A stretch of DNA of 64,000 bases from Pholiota molesta (GCA_014925825.1 JACGCK010000004.1:496001-560000), one strand, 5' to 3'. Shown: positions 1 through 13,055, counted from the first letter of the stretch. Made by a program: numbers and translations. The notes: generated by a model not told the origin, from the letters alone.

Positions 1-210
1 ATAACTTATTACTCTGCAGAACGTCTACCTTCGATTACCTCCGGGAAGATGTTTTGAATGGGTCGAACAATTTCAAAAGTGTGTAAATACATATTTATTT
101 CATGAAATATAAAAACTTTGCCCATGATATACTTGCGAATTCTGAGAACAGATTTATACCCACTACAAAGATGAAGAATGTCGAGCTACTTTGTCCGTTC
201 CACATCTACG

Positions 211-1594
211 CTATTTGCTAGTATCAAATGCGTTAATCTGTAACATGTCGCGTTTTTCCAAGCCGGGACTGTCCAAAACGACATCCTTCAAGAACCGCGG
301 TGCTACCCCAAACCCAATCGGGTTTTCCAGCATGAATTCCAGCTTCACATTTTTCAAATTTTCATAGGCGGAAGCGACCTCGAAATCCGCCCCCGAGCCC
401 ATTCCGGATAGAATCGCGTCAACTTCACTCCACGCATCGAATATCGCGGTGTTGATGGATCTGTCCATGTAGGGTGCTGGCAAGTAAAGCGAATATACGA
501 CCCATATGCTTTCGATTGCATTCGGCCTCTTTGGATGTATGGAGTCGATCCCTGTTTGCAAGACGCTGCTTAGCCAAGGTAAGGGATCGTCCCCTTTCTG
601 AAATACGTCAATGTAAACTTTGAGAGTTCGTAGATTTGGGACCTGAACAAGATCGAATTGCTGTGATGGCGGTATCTTCCAATACTGCTTCAAATCGACT
701 ATAAGGCTTCAGCAAGATCTCTATAACAAAAAAAGATTGGGGTCACATACGATCGTTCATGAGTACCAATTCTAGGTTCTCGACAGACAATGAAGCATGC
801 AGCAACTTCGCGAATTCGGCAAAGTTTCCTGATATTGACAGGGTCAAATTGCGTACTGTTGTGACTGTCGCTGTCGAAAGTGGGTGGAGAAGATACGAGA
901 TCACTGCCGTCGACGTCCTCGGTCCAATAACGAGCGTATCCAATGGCGCAACCTCGCCCTTCTCTCCTTCCTCCAAATACGCTACACTTTCATCCGTGAA
1001 GAATAGGTGATTGACTTCTAGCACCCTCAATTGCTTGCACGCGCTCAACATCTTCTTCAAATCCCCAAGGTTATCCAACAACAAACTGCCCAACTTTAAC
1101 TCCTGCAGCGCTGATGAATGCAGCACATGTTCTTGTACAGCGCTGAGCAGCGACCGTGGCAACTCGCCCCATGGGATACGCACGGATGCGGACCGACTAA
1201 TCTCGAACCTGCGGAGATTGACGAGCTCGCGGAGGAGATGCGGCAGCGTCGGCTCGTGCGCGAGCCATGCGCGAGCGAGCATGCCCTCGCAGAGATGAAG
1301 CTCGCGAATGTACGGCGCTATCGAGCCGAGTCGCCCGTCGCGCGACGACGCCAGTGTGACGAAGAGCCTCTGGCATGGCGAGGATTCGCGCGTGCGGATG
1401 AAAAAGCTGATTTTGGTCCGTTTGATCGGCGGGTTCAGGTCGACGCGGTAAAAGAGGTGCGCGCGTGCAGAATAGAGCCAGAATGGGGAGACGAGGGCAC
1501 AAGCCTGTAGAGACTGGATATCGTCGTGGAAATGGTTGATAATGTCGTCGAATATCTCCTGCGGAAGGGTTGGTTGACTCTCAGAGGCTGACAT
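211..1594 (-). CDS. F-box protein with leucine-rich-type C-terminus
   Basis: Two exons, 1594-751 and 698-211, joined by a 52-base intron (GTATGT...TATAG) that keeps the frame, giving about 443 residues. The ATG at 1594 is the first one in frame. Residues 8-50 look like an F-box (LPQEIFDDIINHF, then a conserved ACALVSPFW stretch). The rest is made of irregular leucine-rich segments, as in the large Agaricomycete F-box families. By family, the F-box would dock the protein to Skp1 in an SCF ubiquitin ligase and the C-terminus would choose the substrate; no substrate can be named. The next gene on the same strand, 2037-3393, has the same architecture, including a closing segment of the type LENPIG/LDNPIG, so the two look like a tandem duplication. 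The reading frame here is undamaged. Confidence 0.8.
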
Positions 1595-2036
1595 TGTGCA
1601 TCTAGTCAAACTTTGGGGATGGAAGAGATATCACAACCCGACTTAGACTGTTAATCAGTACTAGTTATTATGATTGGGGCCCGGTAAACGAAGACAGTCA
1701 TTGGGTGTGAGCCTTTCCACGATCCACAAGGCACCGAGTATGAGCACCAATGTCCTAAAAGTACGACTCGGCCCAATCGGTGACCGCCAGAGTGTTACTC
1801 GTCTCCGATAGTTGAGCATAGTTGAGCATGATTGTATTCCGAAGTCAATTTTATCAGATATCTTGCAGATCCTGTAGATATATATTGGAATCAGAAATGT
1901 ACACACAAATCTCAGACACTAGATTATAGTAGGTAGGGTATTAAAAGGACATTACAAGGGTCAGAGAAATATCAAGTAAGGGTATGGTTCTACAAATCAC
2001 GTACTAATATCTAAGTCTATGCAAAAAGAGAAAAGA
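1595..2036. other. intergenic, nothing recognised
   Basis: A 442-base AT-rich spacer between two same-strand F-box genes. It must hold the promoter of the upstream-facing gene at 1594. A short direct repeat (AGTTGAGCAT twice) lies near 1812-1830. No coding or RNA feature is convincing. Confidence 0.5.
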
Positions 2037-3393
2037 TTACCGTATCTCACAAACGTCGACCTCTAAAACCCCTTTTCTATCGAGGTTGGGTAGCTGCTTG
2101 ATGTATTCATTCGAAAGTTGCTGTAGGGTTTCATCGCCAATCGGATTATCAAGCGCAAAATCTAGTCTGAAACGCTTTAATGCCGAAAACGTGGACTGCG
2201 AAAGCAGGTCATCGAACGCCCGCCATCCCGCCAACGAGTTGTCGAAGGTCTGAATCGTAAGATCTGGAGGGGGTTTGTCTATGATGCAAGTAATCGACAC
2301 ATCGGCAAGAGTATTGCCCGGAGAGATGGTAGAGAAGGAGGGAATTATCCAAGGCATTGGGTCTGTTCGAGCAAGGAGAAGGCTGACTTGCAGGGACAAT
2401 CTCCGCAGAGAAGGCATCGAATGTAAATCTATAATGCCGTTATTATCTAAATGTGTTCCATAATCGACTAAGTTTGGGGTTAACTTGGTAAGCATGTCGT
2501 TTAGTGATTCGGAAAATAGCAGGACATACACATGGTTTCTATTTCAAGCTCCAGATTTTCTAGCTTCGGGGTGATTTTAAGAAGTTCGAGGACATTTCCG
2601 AAGTTTTCGGATGTAATGTTGATTATCAAGGACGTAAGGTTGGAGAGGTCTAGGGGAGATCGATTATGGAGCAGGATTGGAATGAGGAGGGAGAACTGTT
2701 GGATCTCAGCAACAGGCGTTCTAGATTCGCCGGCTTCTCGTGTTCATAGGTACGCGCTGGCGAAGGAATTTGTAGATCGAGGACGTGTTCTAATGCAGAG
2801 ACAGACAGATGGCTAGCGGTGGTGATATCCACACCGTCCATTTGCAGGGTCTTGAGGTTCTTCCAGGAATCGAGAACTTTGATAAAGTCGCCAATGTGCT
2901 GAACGCGAATTGGCGGAGAGTAAAAGATTCGAGGGCCAGGAAGGTCATTGCGTCGCTAATATCTTTGAAGACCATGGTAGACCAGGCTGTCTTGGGGTCA
3001 GAGCTGCCTGGAATGGGAAAGTTGAACTCGAGCTCCTTCAGGGAGGCCAATTTCTGGAGAAGGGACGGGAACATGATCTCGGCGCTGACCCATCTATAAT
3101 TCGCTGGTTGATCGATGCGTGTCTCATTGACGGAGAGCTTGTTGATGTATCCTGCGAGGTGCGGAGAGGATAAGAGAGTTCCGTATATGCGGCGACACGA
3201 AGTGTTCGGCAACCAGCCTGACCCAGGCTTGGCGCAAGGACATCCAGTGAGCTTCAAGTGGTCGAAAAGATGGACACGGCTGGCAGGGACCCAGGAGCGG
3301 CAAACAAGGGAGCACGCGCGCAAAGAGACCTCATCGTCGTGGAGGAAATCGATGATATAATCGCAGAGTTCCGATATAGCCTCTCGCTGACAT
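2037..3393 (-). CDS. F-box protein, paralogue of the neighbour, with frame breaks
   Basis: Reading from the minus-strand ATG at 3393 gives an F-box (ISELCDYIIDFLHDD, then LRACSLVCRSW) and leucine-rich-type segments that parallel the gene at 211-1594. The frame must change three times: just after the start (a GG that looks one base too long), near 2895 and near 2715. Continuity of the homology on both sides shows the changes are not introns. One normal intron (donor GTATGT near 2526) precedes the last segment, which ends at 2037. Either this is a recently damaged paralogue or the sequence carries indel errors, as in many other genes of the window. Function as for other F-box proteins: probable SCF substrate adaptor. 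Exact exon limits are uncertain. Confidence 0.6.
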
Positions 3394-4033
3394 GGAGGCT
3401 GCGGGACTTGTGGGTGGGGAGCCTATTGGTGCCAGCCGACGGGGGAACTGGTTGAAAAGAGTTACTCAGCGCCGAAAAGTAGGTAAATCCGAACTACAGA
3501 TCAACAGCGGTTGTCAACAAACATATATGCATAGACCCTCATCGCGATAAGTCGGAGACGGAGTCGGAGTAAAAGGATATAGCATCAATGGCAACATTTG
3601 AGTTATCAAATGGCATTAGACACACTGTCTATTTGTGAACATGAGGCAGCATGAGGCGTTAATGACGGAGGCAAGTGCTCCCCGCCTGCATCCCGAGTTG
3701 CCACGACATACCGCTCCGGGGTGACTCCTGGTGTCTGAATCTCCCTGTCATACACAGTGCTCTTGCAAGCCGATGATTTGGCGAAGATAAGAAGGATGTG
3801 GTGATAAGGCAAATAGCTGCCTGCAACACGGGTCCACCCGTGTTGTAGCTGTTCGTAGGGAAATCTAGGAAGGCCTGGAACTAAGAGTCATAAATATGGG
3901 GGCGGCATCCGAGCTGATGCAAGCATGACGTAATGCCCATGTCTCTCCGCGCATCATGAGCACTGGCCAGCGCTTGAGCCGGCAGTGCCCATCCCAGTGC
4001 CACCCTCCACTGGCACGAATCTCCCCCCTTCCA
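3394..4033. other. intergenic, divergent promoter region
   Basis: About 640 bases between the start of the minus-strand F-box gene and the plus-strand sterol acyltransferase. Short open frames here have no protein-like composition. No repeat or RNA was recognised. Confidence 0.45.
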
Positions 4034-6375
4034 ATGTCGGCGACAGCGACAGCGCGTGCTAAGACACCCACGTACAAAGCCAGCGGCGGCTTCGAGACGT
4101 CTAATGGCACTCTCTACGTGTCAAAACCATATCGTTCAAAGACCTCAAAGAAGCTGCGCGCACTGATCACGTTCGCTCCTCGAAGTTCAACTTTCGACAT
4201 CAACAATGATCGCTCGTCCTCAAACGAATTTCGTGTATGTTCACTGATAGCCTAGAAGTCTAGTCCGTCTGACTTTGGGGCAATTATAGGGATTTTTCTC
4301 GCTATTTTGGATATCAATTTTATCTTTTCTATCCAAACATATGTCCGCAGTATCGAGACCAGCGGCCGCCCTCTCAATCTAGACTTTGCTACCATGTTCT
4401 CACAAGATGCTATTACTCTCGCTCTCAGTGACGCGTTTCTGGTCCTATGCACCGGCATATGCGTTCCATTTGCTCTGGCGATGAAGAATGGGTGGATACG
4501 TTACTACTGGACAGGTGTGGTTTTACAACACCTGCTACAAATGTCGATTCTATTTGGTGCTATCAGTTGGACTTTCAACAGGTATTACTATATCACGTTC
4601 GAGATGTTTTCAGACTCTAAACCATATCCAGAAACTGGCCATGGGTACAATCTGGTTACTTGACATTACATTCACTTGTGCGTTCCATCTGTCAAAAATA
4701 TCTGCTTTCGACTTACTTTCTGTGATAGGTAATGGTCATGAAAATGCACTCGTACATTACAGTCAACGGGCAACTGCAGACTGTCTCTACACATGCTGAG
4801 AAGCTCATGCGCGACCTTCGAAAGGCAACGGAATCTGTAGGCGGGTGGGAAAAGGCTATCGTGGTTGCCCAAGCCAGGCTGGCCGAAATAGACGCCCAAA
4901 GTTTATCTGGGGTTTCCACCCCTCCCAACGGCTCCATCAACAGCAGTACACATGAGCCCACGCCCATCGGTACCCCTCCTGTACCAGAAGGATCATCAAC
5001 CTCGTACGTAGACGTAAAGACGGCAAATGCTCTGCGAAAGCGACTCACTGCCGTCGCGGCTCAGAACAACAATAAGAACACCGAACGCGTCAATGTGCGT
5101 GCATCCACAAAACGCAGTCGAAGGAGTCATTAGAACCGTCGGAAACCAAATTTATCTGGAAGAGGACCTCCCTGAAGGTCTCGTGCCTCACCCGCTGGTG
5201 GCACATCCGGACTCTCAAATATCTGCCATGGCCAGCGATATCTCTGAATTGCAGAGTGAACTCGTTAGTAGAGGCCCGACTTACGTGAAATGGCCGGAGA
5301 CGATTACCTGGAAGAATTTCGCCGTGTATCAATTGATTCCAACACTGGTGTACGAGCTCGAATATCCACGAACTGACCGGTATGAAATTTTTGCCGCATC
5401 CTCGTAAAAATCTTCGCTCAGCATATGGCTCAATAGTATAAGGCCATTGTATGTTTTCGAGAAAACTGTGAGTTGGACTTATAGGCGCTTGACTTCGTTG
5501 GATTCTCAACTGTTTATTTGCAGGTCGCTACTTTCGGGACTTTCGCCCTCCTCTACACCGTCACAGAGAGCTTTATCCTCCCATATACACCAACGGCCGA
5601 CCAATCTTTCCTGCGTTCTTTGCTTGATCTCGCACTGCCCTTTATGATGGCATATCTATTACTATTTTATATCATTTTTGGTACGCCAATTCTTCATATC
5701 TTTTCTTTCACTGCTCTAATATTTTGGTTTAGAGTGTATCTGCAATGCTTTTGCTGAACTGTCCTAGTGAGCAGATAGAGTTTTTTTTTTGGGCCAGATA
5801 CTGTGAATGTTACTAATTTTTGCCATGAAGCTTTGCGGATCGACAATTTTATGAAGATTGGGTATGTTTTTGATTTTCTTCAAACTTAAAGTCCACTAAC
5901 GTCAGTTAACAGTACGCGTCATTCTAAATTCTTCTGTAATCTGTTTAAAGATTTGTATGGATGGTAGGTGGAATTCGACATCCTGGGATGAATTCTCCCG
6001 GAAATGGAACAAGCCAGTGCACACCTTCCTTCTCAGACATGTGTACGCTGCGACGATCCTCAGCTATCGCTTGTCCAAAACAAGCGCGATGTTCGTTACC
6101 TTCCTGCTCAGCGCAGGCGCGCACGAACTTGTAATGATGGTAGTAACGCGCAAAATCAGGATGTACCTCTTCATTCTGCAGGTCAGTAACAGTTGTCCTC
6201 CTCTTCGACTTTCCTCCTTACTTACATGGCATGCGGTTAGTTGATCCAAATACCACTCATCATGATCGGCCGCATCCCTGCGATCAAGCAGAATAAGCTA
6301 ATGGGTAATGTTGTTTTCTGGCTGGGTCTATACGCTGGCTTCCCTCTACTTTGCGTCGCCTATGTTGCATATTGA
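4034..6375 (+). CDS. ARE2: sterol O-acyltransferase (ARE/SOAT, MBOAT family)
   Basis: About ten exons, running roughly 4034-4234, 4290-4581, 4632-4677, 4729-5379, 5437-5467, 5524-5680, 5733-5766, 5831-5861, 5968-6181 and 6241-6375. The protein is a multi-pass ER enzyme that esterifies sterols with acyl-CoA for storage in lipid droplets. Family landmarks are all present in order: the WPWVQSGYLTLHSL/MKMHSY region, the stretch FAVYQLIPTLVYELEYPRT, the signature FYEDWW-NSTSWDEFSR, and the active-site histidine in SAGAHELVMMV, followed by the last membrane spans. Frame is uncertain at three places: the exon 2 start (two donor choices, 4233 or 4235), near 5100, and at the exon 8 end, where a GGG looks one base too long. 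The start ATG at 4034 was chosen as the first in-frame ATG giving a typical polar N-terminus. Confidence 0.85.
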
Positions 6376-6651
6376 GCACAATATGTGAATGCTTGACTAA
6401 TTTCCTAATACACGCACAGAAGGGGGTGGCGACATATGACGCCTTCTTCACCCCTTTTACTAGAATACTTACCGAATGCATCAAAATGACCCACGTAGAG
6501 ATAAGTGAATAGCGTGCCATACTATGCACACATTTTGCCATATATTTAACACGTAGTGAAATAATCTGGAACATCTTGCGTACATAATACATACATCTGG
6601 ATTTCTTTCGTCTGCAAGCTCCTTTCTATCTGTAATCCCATCCACCGCTTT

Positions 6652-8481
6652 CTATGATGCATATGATCGAACTTTAGAGAACCAGAACGGTCTCTCGTGT
6701 TTGAGCGCAACAGGGTAGACATCGCCTGTGTCCAGGTTTACAGAGTTGTAAGACTGAATGTCCATCCTGTTCCACCGCCCCAGGGGGCGCGAGCGAAGAT
6801 CGAGCGTCATGGAAAATACATAGCGCATGCGTGCGCCTGAGGTACCTGGTGCTGGCGTGATGGTTGCCGACGACAAATCTGAAGCCGCATCGTCAGCGTC
6901 GGGCATAGCGTATCGGCCGCTGGCATCAACGAGGTTGGATATGGTGACCATGGTTCCATTCAATTGCCACTGGCCAAGGAAGAGACCCTAGAGCAAGAAC
7001 ACATGTATATTAGCATGAGCATAGTATGCAAATAACATAAATGCTGACCTTCATCCTAAAGGTTGGTTTGAGGAGTGATATAACTTGTTGTGGCGGATGT
7101 TCCTCGTTTGCCAGGAGGGATAAAACTTGGCCATTGGGGAAGAACCGTCTGCAAAATCATATGAGTACTTGGAAAATACCGAGATCGGCTAAAACATTAC
7201 AGGTAGCGATGGTATGTTATGAGATGGCTGATCTATACGTTTTTTAAAGTTGCTTCAGTTGCTGGAGTTTATGATTGAGAACGCAAACTTACATTAACCC
7301 AGTGGTTCTCACTGAGACCGGGGCGACTGTTTGTACGATAGGCATAAGAAGGAATTTCGGAAGCACATAGAGAGAAGCTTACACATAATGGCAGGTCGCA
7401 ATGTAGACCCCATCCAAGCGTAAACGCGGCTGCTCAATGAAAACTCGTCGGTAATCAGACAAGCGAGTCTCAATGGCAGTCAGCAGTGTGTCAATGTCAG
7501 GTATTTGAGGAGGATGATATGTCTTTTGAACGAGAGCTCTATCGGTTTGTGAATAGACAATAAATGTCGAAAATGATTTGGGAAATTACCTCCATATCCC
7601 AGGCTCCAGAGTCAACATCCTCGCTTTCTTGCTAACGAGTGCGAATCGTTCCACGGAAGTAGGGTCCAGTTTCATGATAATCATGACCAACAATTCCTCA
7701 GGAAGCATATTCAATAGGAGCGGTTCGTTCTCGTTCTCTGGTTCAAATTTGAGATCGGGTGCGTAGTCCTTGATGATAGTGGCCAGAGAACCCGTCACAA
7801 CAACTTCAGCTTTATTAATGGTGCGCGGCTTGAGAGTGACAATACTCTCGAAGCTTGCTGAGAGATTTTCAATCTCGTCCGAGGGTCCATTCTTTAATTC
7901 TTTTTGGTCCTTCAAGATGGATTGAGCATCTGTTCGCGTTGATATGCACGGTCAACGTTGTCGTGCTGGCCATGGTGATGATTAAGCTGACAATCATAGG
8001 GTAAACAAGTCGCGAGACACACCAATCGGAAAGCCTGGCGGTAGAGTCGGAGAGCTTCATCTAATTCTCCCCGTTGCTCATGCTCAATGGCCTGACGGTA
8101 GACTTCTAGAGCCCTTTCAAAGACATGGAACTGTTTAGTGGCAATCCCGCCATTGGTTACAGCTGGATGGGAGGCGGGAAGAGTCCGAGTCGGAATAGTC
8201 TGCTTGGGAGCATCCGCAGAGAGTGCAAGAGGGCCGGGAGAAGGTGCTGAGAGTGCCTGTGTTACGGGGTGTTGAGAGTTGCTGGCGAGTAGTGGCTCGC
8301 CTGAGCCTGCGGCACCCAAAGGCGATTTAGGTTGCGCCGCAGCGCTGGTATTCACCAGTGCCTTGCCCTGTCTTCGAAGCTCTGCCAGCCATTCCTCTCG
8401 AAATCTGGCGAGCTCGGGATTTTCTTCTTCAACCTTGATTTTGGCCTTGGCTGGGGCAGCAGCCGGAGTCGATGTTGACAT
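6652..8481 (-). CDS. pof7: F-box protein Pof7/Hrt3 (FBXO9-like)
   Basis: Seven exons: 8481-8023, 7965-7590, 7538-7383, 7326-7293, 7232-7201, 7148-7049 and 6987-6652, about 497 residues. The N-terminus contains a TPR/MIT-like helical stretch (FERALEVYRQAIEHEQRG, then LDEALRLYRQAFRL), followed by an F-box (LLLNMLPEELLVMIIMKL). The C-terminal FBXO9-type domain includes LRFFPNG and ends near the stop at 6652. By family this is a substrate adaptor of an SCF ubiquitin ligase; human FBXO9 targets TOR-pathway adaptors, but the substrate here is unknown. The frame breaks once by one base near 7918 (REQML / SILKDQ), in the middle of conserved sequence. It is transcribed head-to-head with the DnaJ gene, with 231 bases between the two start codons. 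Confidence 0.85.
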
Positions 8482-8712
8482 TCGAGAAGAAATAGAGAGA
8501 AATACGACTCATCGTCCTTCGTGAATAATCCATCGCGGCCCGGGTTATCTGCTAAGTCGGCCAGGGGATACGTGTGCCTTATAAGGCAGTCTGACAAATT
8601 AATCATTTCATTACATACCCGTTCCACGTCCTATTCGATCTCAAACTCCCAACCCCACGCTTGTCCACCACTCAGTGCAGTTCCCATTTTACGGGGCCAT
8701 CTCTTCCCTGAA

Positions 8713-10352
8713 ATGGAGGGAAACAAGGACGAAGCGCTAAGATGCCTTGCCATCTCCCAGAAGCACTACAACGCTGACAATCTCCCCTCGGCACGCAAGT
8801 TCTGTCAGAAGTCCATCGCGCTCTACGAGACTCCGGAAGCCACCAAACTACTAGTTGCCATAAACAAAGCCGCTGCGTCATCGTCGGAAAAGGAGAATGA
8901 AACACCCAAGGATCAGCTGGGTCGCAAACGGAGGAGCACCCTTCCGCTGCTGGCATCAAGCACCGCCAACAACCCAAGGCGAACGGAGGGAATGGTACCG
9001 CTGGTGGAATGGGCGGGGAGAAGAGAGAATATACTCAGGAACAAGTCAACATCGTCAAGAGAGTACGGTCATGTAAGGTCACCGAGTACTATCAGATTCT
9101 GGCGGTCAAGAAAGACTGCGACGACGCCGAAATCAAGAAGGCCTACCGAAAGGTCAGCATTAATATGTATTTTGTCATAAGCTTTCGTTCTGATGCTTTT
9201 GTACCTCTCAAGCTTGCTTTAGCTTTACATCCGGACAAAAATGGTGCCCCGGGAGCAGATGAAGCTTTCAAATGTGCGTTGCTCATATTCATCCAAATAC
9301 CGTTGTCCAATACCTGAATCATTTTAGTGGTATCGAAAGCATTCCAGGTGCTATCAGGTATGAATTTCCGGACCTCAAGACTTGACGTAGTATTGATCTC
9401 CTTTTCAAGATCCTCAAAAGCGAGCCACATTCGATAGCGGTACGGACCCAGAGGATCGATATGGTGGCATGTCTTCAGGGGCTTCGTCATTCGCGGGAGA
9501 GGAGGAGGAGCTCGCTTTGATGGAGAACTAAGTCCAGAGGATTTATTCAATATGTTCTTTGGTGGTGGTGGCGGCGGTGGCTTTGGACCCGGTTTCGCGA
9601 CAAGTTTCGGAGGTGGACCCAGTGCGTTGAGACCATCGTTTAATATTGTTCGCCATTGCTCATACGATCCAATGTTTAGCGGTCTTCACCTTTGGTGGGA
9701 ATGGCTTCCGAACACAGACTTTCGCGCGAGGACCTGCAGCTGGTGGCCAAGGCCAAAATGCAGAACCGCGATCACTGCTTGTGCAACTCCTCCCACTCAT
9801 TTTGCTCTTCGGTTTCTCACTGCTCTCATCATTACCTGGTCTCTTCTCATCACCCCCAACACCTGATCCTCGATTTGCTTTCACTGCGACTGCAAAATAC
9901 AACACCGAAATGGAAACCGGTGGACTCGGGGTTCATTATTTTGTGAATAGAGCCGAGTTCACCAACCACCCGGTAATAGGCGCGGAAATGGCGAAAGAAG
10001 GCACGAAAATAGGCCGAGTACTCGAAGAAATAATAACGGAGAAGAATACACCAATGGACACACCAAAAGAAGACACAGCATCGAAACGGACGCCGAAGAC
10101 GCGACAAGTTGTTCGGGGTAAAGGAAAGAAACGCGGGCCGGCACTCAAGAAGTTCGAAGATACCGTGGATCGGATATACACTCAAGACCTCTACGCCGAC
10201 TGTCGCACCAATGCAGACAGAAAAGAGCGACGAAAGAGGCTGAAGTGGGTATCTTTGGAATTGGGACAGATTGGGAGAAAGTGAAGAAGATTGAAAGCGA
10301 AGTCATTGCGAGTTGTGAGGAGCTGCGGCGCCTAGGGTATCTTAAGCAGTGA
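8713..10352 (+). CDS. ER DnaJ protein with DUF1977 (DNAJB12/14, Hlj1-like)
   Basis: Exons about 8713-9152, 9213-9273, 9328-9357, 9410-9621 and 9680-10352, about 472 residues. The N-terminus matches the family opening (MEGNKDEALRCLAISQKHY). The J domain contains the HPD motif (ALHPDKNG) on exon 2. A Gly/Phe-rich linker (GGGGGGGFGPGF) follows, then one hydrophobic segment (PLILLFGFSLLSSLPGLF) that should anchor the protein in the ER membrane, then the DUF1977 tail with FEDTVDRIYTQDLYA and FGIGTDWEKVKKIE. Family role: Hsp70 co-chaperone at the cytosolic face of the ER, acting in quality control and ER-associated degradation. Three one-base breaks (near 8922, 9495 and 10220) sit in runs of G or A, and the conserved protein resumes each time in the frame expected for a lost base. 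The total length fits three losses. Confidence 0.85.
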
Positions 10353-10556
10353 TGTAACGCGACTTAACTTATTTTCGTCTGGATTATGCCCTGGATATAT
10401 CACGTAGTGTAGATTTCTTTGCTTGTTTCACGATACATAATGTTGGATGATTTAACACGTTCTGTTTGGTCTGGGCTGGTCTAGAATTCCAACAAGGTGG
10501 CTGAATATGCGGTATGGCGCTACGTAGCTGCCCACAATCCTTCGTGCAGCGGGCTC

Positions 10557-10853
10557 CTAAGCATTCCGTGCCTTCTCCTTCTCGAGCTTGACGTAGTAGT
10601 TCTCCTGGCGTTCCACTTCAAAAGATTGATCAAAATGTATCCAAACGCGGTTTGGTCGAGGTAAATGTGCGCGTTTACTCACGGGCTTTCAAGTGGTATC
10701 CATACCTGCAGGAGTCGTCAACAAAACGTGTAAAGGAGAGAGGAACAAGACGCACCAGTAGGCGTATCCTCCGCTCACGCCAAGGGCGAGGGCACAGCCA
10801 ATGTCGAGCCAGAAGCGCTTCCTGAGTTGTCCGGTAATGGGGGCGATGGCCAT
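10557..10853 (-). CDS. COX9: cytochrome c oxidase subunit VIIa (Cox9)
   Basis: Three small exons, 10853-10756, 10705-10683 and 10615-10557, make a 59-residue protein. The opening MAIAPITGQLRKRFWLDI closely resembles fungal Cox9 (which begins with a T/A-IAPITG motif). It has one membrane span (ALALGVSGGYAYWYGY) and a charged C-terminal helix. It is a nuclear-encoded structural subunit of respiratory complex IV in the mitochondrial inner membrane. Introns are 50 and 67 bases with GTGCGT and GTGAGT donors, and the phases fit. It ends 205 bases from the convergent DnaJ gene and starts 294 bases from the divergent B55 gene. Confidence 0.85.
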
Positions 10854-11147
10854 GGTTGTTTTGGTGGTGAGTGAAAGGGAGATGTCGGGTTGCGCCAAAC
10901 AGCGCTGGGGCCACCAAATAATTACATCAGCGGGGGTCACGATTGTGTCACATCGAGGTGTTGTCCTCGCATTGCACACGCCTCGTCCAATCTTGGCTCT
11001 CTCCTCTGCACCCCCTGCCCATCGCACCCGCCCCACTGTCCGTCGCGTCAGTCCACCGCCAGCCCCAGAAATTCCCTTTGCAAACGACAAGTATCGTCCC
11101 AATCCACGCCTCCCTCCTACTCCCCGCGTGACACATCAAGATCTATC

Positions 11148-13055
11148 ATGGAAGACCCCTCAGGCTCTGGAGGCTGGCGCTTTGCCCAGTGCTTTGGTGA
11201 CAAGGGCGATGTCGACGATATCACAGAGGGTGAGGCTGCGCGCATGCTATTTGGGGCGTGCAGCAGCGCTGTCGCCCACCTTGCTGGCTGCCATGTGTCC
11301 TTACTAATTAATGTTTCCCTATCGCAGCTGATATCATATCCACCGTCGAGTTCGATTCAACAGGAAACTACCTCGCCACCGGAGATAAAGGTGGACGCGT
11401 CGTTCTGTTTGAGCGAAATGAAATGGTTCGTTGTCCCCATCCAATTATGCCACCCCCAGATCTCGGTGGCTCCAACAAAACAGACCACTTTCTGGAACCG
11501 TTTCGTTCTTGTCAACTTGCGATCTGCTGGCTTACTTTTCTGCACATAGAAAAAAGGTTGCGAATACAAATTTTATACTGAATTCCAATCGCACGAACCA
11601 GAATTTGATTATCTCAAATCACTTGAAATCGAAGAGAAGATCAATAAGATCAAATGGTGCAGACGACAAAATGCCGCTCACTTCCTATTATCGACGAATG
11701 GTACCCCTATCAAATTATAATTCAAATATACCAATATTGATGTTGTTCCTTCGCAGACAAGACGATAAAGCTTTGGAAGGTCTTCGAGAAATCACTACGA
11801 GTGGTGTCAGAGTCGAATCACTTCGATGGACAGCGCCCTATATCAGCACCCTCAAACCCCAGCCATTTGAGGCTGCCTCGTATGACCCAGCAAGACAACA
11901 TTATCGCAGCTGTACCCCGGAAAGTCTACTCCAACGCACACGCATACCACATCCACTCCATCTCTGTCAACTCTGACCAAGAAACATATATTTCTGCTGA
12001 CGACCTACGAATCAATCTTTGGAATCTCAATACCAGCGACCAAAGCTTTAGTAAGTGTTTTCTACCCTGTACTCATACGCGCGCTCGGCGTTGATTACTA
12101 ATGACTTGTGTCATTCCCTATTAGACATTGTCGATATCAAGCCTGTGAATATGGAGGAATTGACAGAGGTTATCACCGCCACCGAATTCCACCCAACACA
12201 GTGTAACCTTTTCATGTACTCGAGCTCGAAAAGCAACATCAAGCTTGCGGACATGCGAGACTCAGCCCTTTGCGACAGGCATGCAAAATGTATATTCCTT
12301 CTTTTTGATTGAGAGGTTCCATTTACTCAGTTTTTTTCTAGGTTTTGAAGAGGAGGAGGATCCAAGTACCCGCTCATTTTTCTCCGAGATCATATCGTCC
12401 ATATCAGATGTTAAATTCAGTCACGATGGCCGCTACATTTTGTCCCGTGATTATTTATCGCTGAAAATCTGGGACATTAACATGGAATCGCGACCCGTGA
12501 AGACCATTCCGATCCATGATCATCTGAGAGGAAAGCTCTGCGATCTCTACGAGAACGACTGCATTTTCGACAAATTCGAATGCATCTGGGGAGGTGATGA
12601 CAAGTACGTATATATTATTCTTATCCTTTAGATTTTCACTCTTTTGGTTGTTCGACGACGTCACTGTCCTACTTTCGCCTGTGCTGTACTAATCGCTACC
12701 TCATCCATAGACATGTGCTCACGGGATCGTACCACAACTACTTCCGGATATACGACACCGATACTCTGAACGACGTGGTATTACAGGCTGATAAATCCGC
12801 TTTCAAAGCCAAGAAGATTGGAGGACCATTGCCAGGCTCAAAACCTGGTATCAAGAACGGCCAAGGGGAGGTGGGCTAAGAGACGCGATGCAATTGGAAA
12901 CGCTCGATTTCAACAAGAAGATTCTACACGCGAGTTGGCATCCTCGGGAAAATACTATTGCAGTATGTGCCGTTTTTTTATGATATTTACCCACAGATTA
13001 ACCTTTTTTCCAGATCGCTGCGACAAACAATTTGTTCTTGTATAGTGCGGCTTGA
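11148..13055 (+). CDS. CDC55: PP2A regulatory subunit B55 (Cdc55)
   Basis: Eight exons: 11148-11229, 11328-11425, 11550-11700, 11757-12050, 12125-12289, 12342-12603, 12711-12962 and 13014-13055, about 448 residues. The sequence follows the B55 seven-blade WD40 propeller from end to end: [64 protein letters not shown] and the closing [16 protein letters not shown]. It targets protein phosphatase 2A to cell-cycle and signalling substrates. The frame is broken by one base at about 12871-12876 in a GGGG run, just before [12 protein letters not shown]. Because B55 is highly conserved and broadly needed, this looks like a sequence error. The gene is divergent from COX9. Confidence 0.9.

Noticed and set aside
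12818..13045. Separate small plus-strand gene in the CDC55 3' part
   Set aside because: It is a wrong-frame reading of the last B55 exons; the B55 sequence continues across one base shift.
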